Assembly: GCA_016194905.1 (NCBI GenBank) | Contig: JACQAP010000019.1 | Span: 62,001 to 126,000 of the forward strand | DNA from: Betaproteobacteria bacterium | GTDB taxonomy: Bacteria; Pseudomonadota; Gammaproteobacteria; Burkholderiales; JACQAP01 | DNA: 64,000 nt | Direction: 5' to 3' | Shown: one piece after another, positions 17,640 to 24,049 of the stretch | Layout: each line of letters opens with the position of its first letter | Numbering within the stretch: the stretch's first letter is position 1 | Notes under the pieces: model-generated | Seen by the model: the letters and a program-made list of their open reading frames with translations, nothing else | Database searches by the model: none | What the model was told of the DNA's origin: nothing | Made by a program: the position numbers and the translations under genes

Positions 17640-19526
17640 ATGAGCTCCAACGGGAACGGACGCGAGAAGACGGGCGTGCTGCCGCTGACGGTCGCGGCGA
17701 TCGGCGTGGTCTTCGGCGATATCGGCACCAGTCCGCTGTACGCCATGCGCGAAGCGTTCAACGGCAGCCATCCGGTCGCTGCCAACCATGACAACGTGCT
17801 CGGCGTGCTGTCGCTGATTTCCTGGGCACTGATCATCGTCGTGACACTGAAATACGTGGTCTTCATGATGCGCGCCGACAATCGTGGCGAGGGAGGCATC
17901 ATGGCCTTGCTCGCACTGGTGTTGCGCTCCACGACACGCAATACCAGGGGTCGCATGATATTGATGTCGCTGGGCCTGTTCGGCGCCGCGCTGTTTTACG
18001 GCGACGGCGTCATCACACCGGCGATTTCGGTACTATCCGCCGTGGAAGGTCTGGAAGTCGCGACCCCGGCCCTTAAGCCGTTCGTCATTCCCGCCACGGT
18101 CCTCGTCCTGATCGGCCTTTTTCTGTTTCAGCAGAAAGGCACCGAAATGGTCGGCGCGCTATTCGGACCGGTCACCATTGTCTGGTTCGCGGTACTGGCG
18201 CTGCTGGGCATTGTCAATATCGTCAACTATCCGCAGGTCCTGGCGGCGTTTTCTCCCGGTTATGGCGTCGCCTTCTTTGCCGAGAATTCCACCGGCGGCT
18301 TTCTGGTGCTCGGCGCGGTCGTACTGGCCATTACCGGTACCGAGGCGTTGTACGCGGACATGGGACATTTCGGTAAAAAGCCGATCCGGCTGGCCTGGTC
18401 CTGCTACGTACTGCCGGCGCTGTTGCTGAATTATTTCGGCCAGGGTGCATTGATCCTGTACAACAACGACGCCATACCGAATCCCTTCTATCACATGGCG
18501 CCGGAATGGGCTTTGTACCCGCTGGTGATCCTCGCCACCATGGCCACCGTGATCGCGTCGCAGGCGGTGATTTCCGGAACCTATTCCCTGACCCGGCAGG
18601 CGATCCAGCTCGGCTACTGCCCACGGCTCGAGGTCACGCACACCTCCGAAAGCGAAATCGGACAGGTCTATATGCCCTGGATCAACTGGGTGCTGCTGGC
18701 TGCGGTGATCGGGCTGGTGCTCGGCTTCGAATCCTCCAGCCACCTCGCGGGCGCTTACGGCATCGCGGTGACCGGCACCATGGCCATCGACACCGTGCTG
18801 GCCTTCGTGCTGATGCGCAGACTGTGGCACTGGCCGCTGTGGATTGCCGTGCCGCTGCTGTTGATCTTCCTGACGATCGATTTATCGTTCTTCAGCGCCA
18901 ATGCGATCAAGCTGCTCCAGGGAGGCTGGTTCCCGATCGTGGTGGCGATCGCGCTGTTCACGCTGCTGGTGACCTGGAAGCGCGGACGGCTACTGCTCAT
19001 GGAACGGCTGTCGCCGGGGGCGATCCCGATCGAACCGTTTATCCAGAGCGTCACCGCGCACCCTCCGACACGCGTGCCGGGCACCTCGGTATTCCTGACC
19101 GCGGCTTCCGAAGGCGTGCCGCACGCGTTGCTGCACAATCTGAATCACAACAAGGTGCTGCACGAGCGCATCGTGCTGCTCACGGTAAGCACGATCGACA
19201 TCCCGCATGTACCCGACGAAGAACGCATCGAAGTACAGTCGCTCGGAAGCGATTTCTATCGCTTGATCGTCCGCTATGGCTTCAAGGACGAACCGGACGT
19301 GCCGCGCGCACTCGAACTCGCCTCCGCCAAGGGATTCAAATTCGAGATGATGGAGACGTCGTTCTTCCTCAGCCGGCAAACGCTGATTCCCAAGGTCGGT
19401 CCCGGCATGGCGCTGTGGCGCGAGAAACTGTTCGCATTGATGTCGCGCAACGCATCCAGCGCGACGACTTTTTTCAAGATTCCGGCAAACCGGGTTGTCG
19501 AACTGGGCACCCGGATCGAACTGTAG
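17640..19526 (+). CDS. kup: Kup potassium uptake protein
   Basis: A 628-residue K+/H+ symporter of the Kup/HAK/KT family in the inner membrane. The N-terminus has the signature AAIGVVFGDIGTSPLYAM, followed by about 12 membrane helices and a hydrophilic C-terminal domain of about 150 residues after residue 470. Length is the family standard (622 in E. coli). GAGGAACAAAGAATAACAATG precedes the start. A short TPR-protein gene follows 21 nt downstream on the same strand and may be cotranscribed. Confidence 0.96.
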   Translation: MSSNGNGREKTGVLPLTVAAIGVVFGDIGTSPLYAMREAFNGSHPVAANHDNVLGVLSLISWALIIVVTLKYVVFMMRADNRGEGGIMALLALVLRSTTRNTRGRMILMSLGLFGAALFYGDGVITPAISVLSAVEGLEVATPALKPFVIPATVLVLIGLFLFQQKGTEMVGALFGPVTIVWFAVLALLGIVNIVNYPQVLAAFSPGYGVAFFAENSTGGFLVLGAVVLAITGTEALYADMGHFGKKPIRLAWSCYVLPALLLNYFGQGALILYNNDAIPNPFYHMAPEWALYPLVILATMATVIASQAVISGTYSLTRQAIQLGYCPRLEVTHTSESEIGQVYMPWINWVLLAAVIGLVLGFESSSHLAGAYGIAVTGTMAIDTVLAFVLMRRLWHWPLWIAVPLLLIFLTIDLSFFSANAIKLLQGGWFPIVVAIALFTLLVTWKRGRLLLMERLSPGAIPIEPFIQSVTAHPPTRVPGTSVFLTAASEGVPHALLHNLNHNKVLHERIVLLTVSTIDIPHVPDEERIEVQSLGSDFYRLIVRYGFKDEPDVPRALELASAKGFKFEMMETSFFLSRQTLIPKVGPGMALWREKLFALMSRNASSATTFFKIPANRVVELGTRIEL

Positions 19527-19547
19527 GGCGAGTTGCGCACGTTCGGC

Positions 19548-19880
19548 ATGGAATCGCGATCGGTCATTTCCAATCTCGAAAAATTGCTGTCTGAAGGCAG
19601 GGAATCCGCGTTGCTGCGCTTCAGCCTGGGCAGCGAATACCTCAAACTACGCGAGATCTGGGTCGCGGTCTTCCATTTGAAGCGCGCGCTCGAGCTGGAT
19701 CCAAACTACTCCGCGGCGTGGAAGCTGCTGGGCATGGCGCTCGCCGACGGCGGAATTCTGAACGAAGCCCTCGACACTTATCGGCACGGCATCGAAGTCG
19801 CACAGCGGCGCGGCGATCAGCAGGCGGTCAAGGAAATGACCGTCTTCGCCCGGCGCCTGGAAAAGAAACTTTCATCCTGA
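19548..19880 (+). CDS. Small tetratricopeptide-repeat protein
   Basis: A 110-residue soluble protein with about two TPR units (around residues 25-60 and 62-95, including FHLKRALELDPNYSAAWKLLG). TPR folds mediate protein contacts; no catalytic domain is present. I chose the ATG at 19548; a TTG at 19533 is an alternative. It sits between kup and the DUF429 gene on the same strand. Its partner is unknown. Confidence 0.75.
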   Translation: MESRSVISNLEKLLSEGRESALLRFSLGSEYLKLREIWVAVFHLKRALELDPNYSAAWKLLGMALADGGILNEALDTYRHGIEVAQRRGDQQAVKEMTVFARRLEKKLSS

Positions 19881-19889
19881 ACGGTAACC

Positions 19890-20723
19890 ATGCGTAAATC
19901 GGCAGACTGGTCGGTCCACGGCGTGGATTTCACCAGCCGCCCGCGCATTCGCAAACCGATCACCGTCGCCAGTGGTCGCAGTCACCGTTCGGCATTTCGT
20001 CTCGACGCCCTCGAAGAATTTGCCGACTGGACGCATTTCGAAACCTGGCTGCAGCGCCCGGGGCCGTGGATAGCGGGGTTCGATTTTCCGTTCGGCCTGC
20101 CGCGTGAAGCGGTCGAGGATCTCGGCTGGCCGAAGTATTGGCCGCAGCTTGTTGCCTACTGCCGGCGTCAGGGACGCGACGAATTTCGTGCCGCACTGGA
20201 TCGGTATCGCGAAAGCCGGCCAGCCGGAAAGCGCTATGCGCACCGGGCCGCCGATCATCCGGCCAGCTCGCACAGCCCGCTCAAGCTGGTGAATCCGCCC
20301 GTGGGGCTCATGTTCCTGGAAGGCGCGCCGCGGTTGCTGGATGCCGGCGTGACCATCCCGGGGTTGCATCTGGGCGATCCGCAACGCGTGGCACTGGAAG
20401 CGTATCCCGGTTTTTCCGCGCGCCAAATGGTGAAAGCTTCGTACAAGAACGACGCCACAGCCAAACAGACGCCGGCGCGCAGACAGGCACGAAAGAGCAT
20501 GGTGAGCTTGCTGACGACAAGCGCCAATCCGTTCGGATTGGTCCTGACCGGATCGACACGACTGTTGAATTCCCTGGTCGGCGATGCAACCGGAGATCGG
20601 CTCGATGCGGTGCTTTGCGCGATGCAAGCAGCGTGGGCATGGCATCGGCGCGACGACAACTATGGATTGCCGGCGCACGTTGATCCCCTGGAAGGATGGA
20701 TCGTAACCGTGCCAGAGAAATGA
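19890..20723 (+). CDS. DUF429-family protein
   Basis: A 277-residue protein matching the DUF429 pattern: VHGVDFTS near the start, WIAGFDFPFGLPREA, and a C-terminal GDATGDRLDAVLCAMQAAWA in which two aspartates sit as in RNase H-fold proteins. DUF429 is thought to be a nuclease-like RNase H fold; the activity is not known to me. It begins 9 nt after the TPR gene. It is the last gene before the lower-GC accessory region, so it may be the core-side neighbour of the insertion. Confidence 0.8.
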   Translation: MRKSADWSVHGVDFTSRPRIRKPITVASGRSHRSAFRLDALEEFADWTHFETWLQRPGPWIAGFDFPFGLPREAVEDLGWPKYWPQLVAYCRRQGRDEFRAALDRYRESRPAGKRYAHRAADHPASSHSPLKLVNPPVGLMFLEGAPRLLDAGVTIPGLHLGDPQRVALEAYPGFSARQMVKASYKNDATAKQTPARRQARKSMVSLLTTSANPFGLVLTGSTRLLNSLVGDATGDRLDAVLCAMQAAWAWHRRDDNYGLPAHVDPLEGWIVTVPEK

Positions 20724-20848
20724 AAAGCTACCCTTCTCGGCTGAGGCCTTTTTGGCTCACCTTTGAATGCCGCGCGAATTCGATGCAGAAAAGAAGAATA
20801 CAGTAATGTTGCGGCGACACAACAACAACGTCGCGAGACGGAAGTTTA

Positions 20849-21334
20849 CTATGCCCATCGCTCCAATCGGAGTTTCACTTCTTCCTTGGGAAGCCGGCAA
20901 CGTACGTCCGCTGAAATACTGCTGAGGCCTTGGTACAGGACAGATTTTTGCACTCCAAGGAATTCCAACTGATCGAGAAGCCACAGCAACCCATACACCG
21001 TAATCTTTAGTTTTTCTGCTTCGCTTCGCAGACTTCTGTCGCTGGTTACAAGTGCATGCTGATCTCGCCGCGCAAGGACGAGGGCAAAGGAGTCGGGTAT
21101 AGAAAGTGTCGGGCGATTTTGTCGGATTACCTGTACGGAACTCAGTTCATCGGGGGTCAGCGCCAGTACACCTAACCCAAGCGTACGGAGATATGGTCCG
21201 TTGTAGTCCTGTAATTCGTCGTCGTACAGGACATCCGGGACAACCATGCTAAGACCGCAGTTGAACGCCGGGATCAAGATGGCCCCACGCTCTAGGTCGA
21301 TGAGCACAGATGTATCGGATACCAGGACAATCAT
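20849..21334 (-). CDS. PIN-domain protein (putative ribonuclease toxin)
   Basis: A 161-residue protein with the PIN start pattern IVLVSDTSVLIDLERG (Asp7 and nearby acids), a mid acidic site in SIPDSFALVLAR and the TSDRSL motif, which together form a Mg-binding acidic centre. PIN proteins are mostly RNases and common toxins of type II toxin-antitoxin pairs. It lies 9 nt downstream of the HTH/metalloprotease gene on the same strand, so that protein is the obvious candidate for control or antitoxin function. Base composition is lower in GC than the surrounding core genes. Toxicity is an inference. Confidence 0.8.
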   Translation of the reverse strand: MIVLVSDTSVLIDLERGAILIPAFNCGLSMVVPDVLYDDELQDYNGPYLRTLGLGVLALTPDELSSVQVIRQNRPTLSIPDSFALVLARRDQHALVTSDRSLRSEAEKLKITVYGLLWLLDQLEFLGVQKSVLYQGLSSISADVRCRLPKEEVKLRLERWA

Positions 21335-21343
21335 GACGTTCCA

Positions 21344-22408
21344 TCAAGCGACGGGTACCATCATTTTGTCCAGTTCCCGTACGCTTACATGCATGAGCTC
21401 TGCGACCTTGGCTTTAGATAGCACATCTTCGGCGACGGCCCGCAAGGACAGACGTTCCATGCGTTTTGGCTTTTCAGGCGGAATACTGTTCGGTTCCTTC
21501 GCCCCAAGTGCGTTTAAGCCTAGTGCCCTGATTTGCCCCCAGAGTCTTCCATACGCCGCCTTCGACAAAACGCCGAGCTGCGAGCAACGCACGACGAGGC
21601 ACGCGATGCTGACCTTGAACAGTTTCTGTAATTCCGCTAGTTCGCCAAACGAAATGGAGGTCCGGTTCCTGCCTAACAGGCGCTCCATCATTTCCTTGGC
21701 CATGAAAAATGCGCCGGCGAACCAGTCAGCGGCCTTCTCTTCCTCTTTATCGCTTAGCCCCGTGCACTCCAATACCAGGTGACCCAATTCGTGCGCCAAC
21801 GTAAATCGCTGTCGGAAGCCGTTATGCCTCTCGTTCACAACAATCACAGGTACATCTGGGAAACCCGGCCGTTGAACAAACGCTTTAGAGCCGGAGACTT
21901 CCTCCCCTAGGCCAACCACGATGACTTTGATCCCTTTCTCCTCCAGCAATTCAGCCATCACCGGAATGGGCTCGATGCCGAGCTGCCATTGCTCGCGCAA
22001 TTGAATCGCAGCGTTTTCAACGTCCTCAATGCGACTTATCTTGAAGGCGGGATTCTGAGGAGCGTTCCACGTGGCTGCCCCGTTGGGCACCAATTCTTCC
22101 AATTGGAGATACCGCTCGACGCGATCGAGCACCACGGCCTCGACGGCGCGCTCTTCCTTGGCGCCCGTGTGTGGCGCCTTACGGAAATCAACGCCTGTAA
22201 GCTCGATCTCCTGCGTACTTAATAGGTAATCTGGTCTTACCTGTAGTGTCTTCGCCAGAGCAAGCAAAACTGTTGAACTCGGCATCATTTCATTGCGTTC
22301 GTACTTGCCGATGGCCTGCGCAGATACCACTTCTCCGATTGCGGCTTCCAGTTCGCGCAACGACCAACCCTTCGCTTCCCTAGCCTTCTTCAATCGGTTC
22401 CCGATCAT
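21344..22408 (-). CDS. XRE-family HTH regulator fused to ImmA/IrrE-type metalloprotease (M78)
   Basis: A 354-residue two-domain protein. Residues 4-60 are a Cro/CI-type helix-turn-helix (NRLKKAREAKGWSLRELE...SAQAIGKYERNE). Residues about 140-250 are an ImmA/IrrE peptidase with HELGH (206-210) and a downstream acidic helix EEEKAADWFAGAFF that provides the third zinc ligand. The C-terminal 50 residues hold another small helical unit. Such proteins sense stress or phage and regulate by proteolysis. It is divergent from the bil operon, shares a promoter region with it, and is followed by a PIN gene. GGAGGG precedes the ATG at 22408. I infer that it controls the module. Confidence 0.88.
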   Translation of the reverse strand: MIGNRLKKAREAKGWSLRELEAAIGEVVSAQAIGKYERNEMMPSSTVLLALAKTLQVRPDYLLSTQEIELTGVDFRKAPHTGAKEERAVEAVVLDRVERYLQLEELVPNGAATWNAPQNPAFKISRIEDVENAAIQLREQWQLGIEPIPVMAELLEEKGIKVIVVGLGEEVSGSKAFVQRPGFPDVPVIVVNERHNGFRQRFTLAHELGHLVLECTGLSDKEEEKAADWFAGAFFMAKEMMERLLGRNRTSISFGELAELQKLFKVSIACLVVRCSQLGVLSKAAYGRLWGQIRALGLNALGAKEPNSIPPEKPKRMERLSLRAVAEDVLSKAKVAELMHVSVRELDKMMVPVA

Positions 22409-22435
22409 ATGGCTACCCTCCAGTTCTATTGTTCG

Positions 22436-22472
22436 GTTTACAAATTGACAAAAATAAGTATATTTTGTAAAC
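22436..22472. promoter_or_regulatory. Inverted repeat, likely operator between the HTH gene and bilA
   Basis: The 9-bp arms GTTTACAAA (22436-22444) and TTTGTAAAC (22464-22472) are separated by 19 bp. The right arm overlaps the -10 box of the rightward promoter, the left arm abuts its -35 box, and the pair surrounds the -10 box of the leftward one. This position suits repression by the adjacent HTH protein. Binding is an inference. Confidence 0.6.
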
Positions 22473-22473
22473 T
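22445..22473 (+). promoter_or_regulatory. Sigma70 promoter of the bil operon
   Basis: There is a perfect TTGACA (22445-22450), a 17-nt spacer and TAAACT (22468-22473). Predicted transcription starts near 22480 and gives a leader of about 300 nt before bilA. Confidence 0.7.
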
Positions 22474-22485
22474 TCGCGGTGTCAA
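22457..22485 (-). promoter_or_regulatory. Sigma70 promoter of the HTH-protease/PIN genes
   Basis: On the minus strand there is a perfect TTGACA (22485-22480), a 17-nt spacer and TATACT (22462-22457). It overlaps the bil promoter face to face, so the two polymerases cannot occupy the site together. The leader to the HTH gene is about 40 nt. Confidence 0.7.
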
Positions 22486-22781
22486 GGTAATAAATACAAA
22501 ATATTCAATCGAAACAAGGTTGGACTCGAAAGAAGCGTTAGCAGACTAACGCGCGGAGTGCCAAGAAGACCCAAGCAAAGGAAGGAGGGAAAAGAAAATG
22601 AACAACCAATAGAAAACGGCCAAGTACGAAACCGCACTTGGCCGTTGGGTTGAACGAGCGTTACGGCTACTCGCTCAGGTTTGGCGACCTTGATTGTCCG
22701 CAGCGATCTTCCCCCTGTCAAGCGCGGCCCCTGCTTTCCAGCAGGAATGACTTCCTTTGTCCGCAAATTATGGAGATTGTT
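22480..22781 (+). other. Structured 5' leader of the bil operon
   Basis: No gene longer than a few codons is visible here. The leader contains three perfect hairpins: GCGTTAG/CTAACGC (22535-22552), an 11-bp AACGGCCAAGT/ACTTGGCCGTT (22615-22646) and CCTGCT/AGCAGG (22731-22746). A mini-ORF at 22598-22612 reads M-N-N-Q-stop and has an excellent Shine-Dalgarno (GGAGGG). This looks like a regulated leader. It matches no riboswitch class I know. Confidence 0.5.
22598..22612 (+). other. Possible leader mini-ORF (MNNQ)
   Basis: ATG AAC AAC CAA TAG follows AAGGAGGGAAAAGAAA, the best ribosome site in the region, and ends 2 nt before the 11-bp hairpin. A role in leader-peptide control of the hairpin is possible but unproven. 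Confidence 0.3.
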
Positions 22782-23090
22782 ATGGAAAATCAGACTCAAA
22801 TGGCCGCAGAGGCCAAACAAAAAACCCTCGAACTTCAGGTCCGATATATAGGCGCTCGTCGCCGGTACGAGGATCCGCATGCGTCAGTGAATGAGACGCT
22901 TAGCTCGATAAAGCCGAAGGTGTTGGACTTCTTCGGACTGAGCGAGACGCCCGGACAGCAGGGTGGAAAGGTTTACACCTTCGCGCTGGGTGGTACGCCC
23001 TTGACCGATCCTTCCGTCACGCTAGGCAGATTGGCGGAAGGTCGGCATGAGCTAAAGCTCGATCTGATCGAGCAGCTCGAGCAGGGGTGA
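22782..23090 (+). CDS. bilA: Ubiquitin-like protein BilA (single beta-grasp domain)
   Basis: A 102-residue protein. Residues 14-95 read as one ubiquitin-like beta-grasp unit (KTLELQVRYIGARRRYE, then a helix and KVYTFALGGTPL, ending HELKLDLIEQL). It ends in Glu-Gln-Gly with no residues after the glycine, so the C-terminus is already in the form needed for E1 adenylation. I chose the ATG at 22782, which has GGAG 6 nt upstream; a longer reading from 22638 crosses the leader hairpin. It is followed 3 nt later by the E2 gene. The fold is inferred from pattern and context; many known BilA proteins have two such domains. It is the conjugated modifier. Confidence 0.8.
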   Translation: MENQTQMAAEAKQKTLELQVRYIGARRRYEDPHASVNETLSSIKPKVLDFFGLSETPGQQGGKVYTFALGGTPLTDPSVTLGRLAEGRHELKLDLIEQLEQG

Positions 23091-23093
23091 AGC

Positions 23094-23537
23094 ATGGCTT
23101 CGGACTTCGAGCTCAGTCTCTTTGAAGAAGAGTTGAGAGAGGTTCGAACCCTGCCTGAGGCAAACCGCTGGAAGCTCGAGCGGGACGAAACTGTTCCGCT
23201 CGGGCTGAAGGTGGAGATGCACAGCGTCAGGGATCCCGCAGAGCTATACCTGGCCAAGGTTCGCTGGACCAACTACTTTGCGCCGCCATCCCTCAAATTT
23301 CTCAACCTACAAACCGGTGCTGACAACGATGTGACCGCATGGCCCCTGTGTGGCGGCTTCCGACCAACGTCACTTGATGCGTGCGTATCGTGGACCGCTG
23401 AAGGCCATGTAGCACACCCCGAATGGGCAGGTTCATCGAAAGCAGCATTTCCGCGCGTCGAGACTCCAGTGCAATTCATCTTGCTCACCTTGCAGCGGGA
23501 ACTCGACACGTCTTACTCAGGAAGGGGACATTTGTGA
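23094..23537 (+). CDS. bilB: E2-like ubiquitin-conjugating protein BilB
   Basis: A 147-residue protein with an E2-like core: a beta-strand and FAPPSLKFLN (residues 62-71), the counterpart of the YPxxPPxxxF signature of eukaryotic E2s, followed by WPLCGGFRP and DACVSWTAEGHVAHPEW. Two cysteines could carry the thioester: Cys86 by spacing to the PP motif, and Cys97 by its conserved-looking setting. The C-terminal helix reads QFILLTLQRELDTSY. E2s take the modifier from E1 and transfer it to target lysines. The stop codon overlaps the GTG start of bilC (GTGA), so translation is coupled. Confidence 0.82.
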   Translation: MASDFELSLFEEELREVRTLPEANRWKLERDETVPLGLKVEMHSVRDPAELYLAKVRWTNYFAPPSLKFLNLQTGADNDVTAWPLCGGFRPTSLDACVSWTAEGHVAHPEWAGSSKAAFPRVETPVQFILLTLQRELDTSYSGRGHL

Positions 23538-24049
23538 GCGATGTTAAGTGGACTTTTCCGAACGATCTGCTTTCGACGTCGATCGACATGATGCGGATGC
23601 CTGGAGCGTCGGGGAATGAAGGCTTGGCGTTATGGTTAGGCCGTAGCGACGACGATGTCTCGATCTTCATTACGCATGTTATCGAAGTGTACGGCACAGG
23701 GTTCTCGACCTCACCGCTACACCTGTCACTGTCACGCCGCGCAATCAGCGAATTAACAGATCTTGCAGACCACCTTGGGGCATATCTGGTGGGGCAGATT
23801 CACTCACACCCCGGTCGATTTATCGATCTTTCAGAACTCGATCGTGTTCAGGGCTTTCGCGTACCAGATTTTCTTTCTGTCGTCTGTCCCAACTACGCAC
23901 AGTATGCAGATACGAGAATTGGTGATTGTGGCATTCACGTTTTCGAGCGCGGCGATTTCCGTCGCTTGTCGAATGCCGAGGCCAAAAACCGGATCCTCAT
24001 GTCGCCAGTCAGCGTAGAGAAAGTTTATTGCGAGGTGAATCGTGATTGA
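23534..24049 (+). CDS. bilC: JAMM/MPN-domain deubiquitinase-like protease BilC
   Basis: A 171-residue zinc metalloprotease with the complete JAMM motif: Glu29 (GNEGLALW), HSH (90-92), then seven residues to SELD (Ser100, Asp103). JAMM enzymes cut isopeptide bonds of ubiquitin-like proteins, either trimming the modifier or removing it from targets. The GTG at 23534 is preceded by AAGGGG and overlaps the bilB stop. Longer in-frame readings would lie inside bilB. Since BilA here already ends in Gly, deconjugation or recycling is the likelier job than C-terminal trimming. Confidence 0.9.
   Translation: MSDVKWTFPNDLLSTSIDMMRMPGASGNEGLALWLGRSDDDVSIFITHVIEVYGTGFSTSPLHLSLSRRAISELTDLADHLGAYLVGQIHSHPGRFIDLSELDRVQGFRVPDFLSVVCPNYAQYADTRIGDCGIHVFERGDFRRLSNAEAKNRILMSPVSVEKVYCEVNRD

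Noticed and set aside
22638-22781. Longer N-terminus for BilA
   Set aside because: The extension crosses the leader hairpin and is poor in protein-like pattern; the ATG at 22782 has a good ribosome site.
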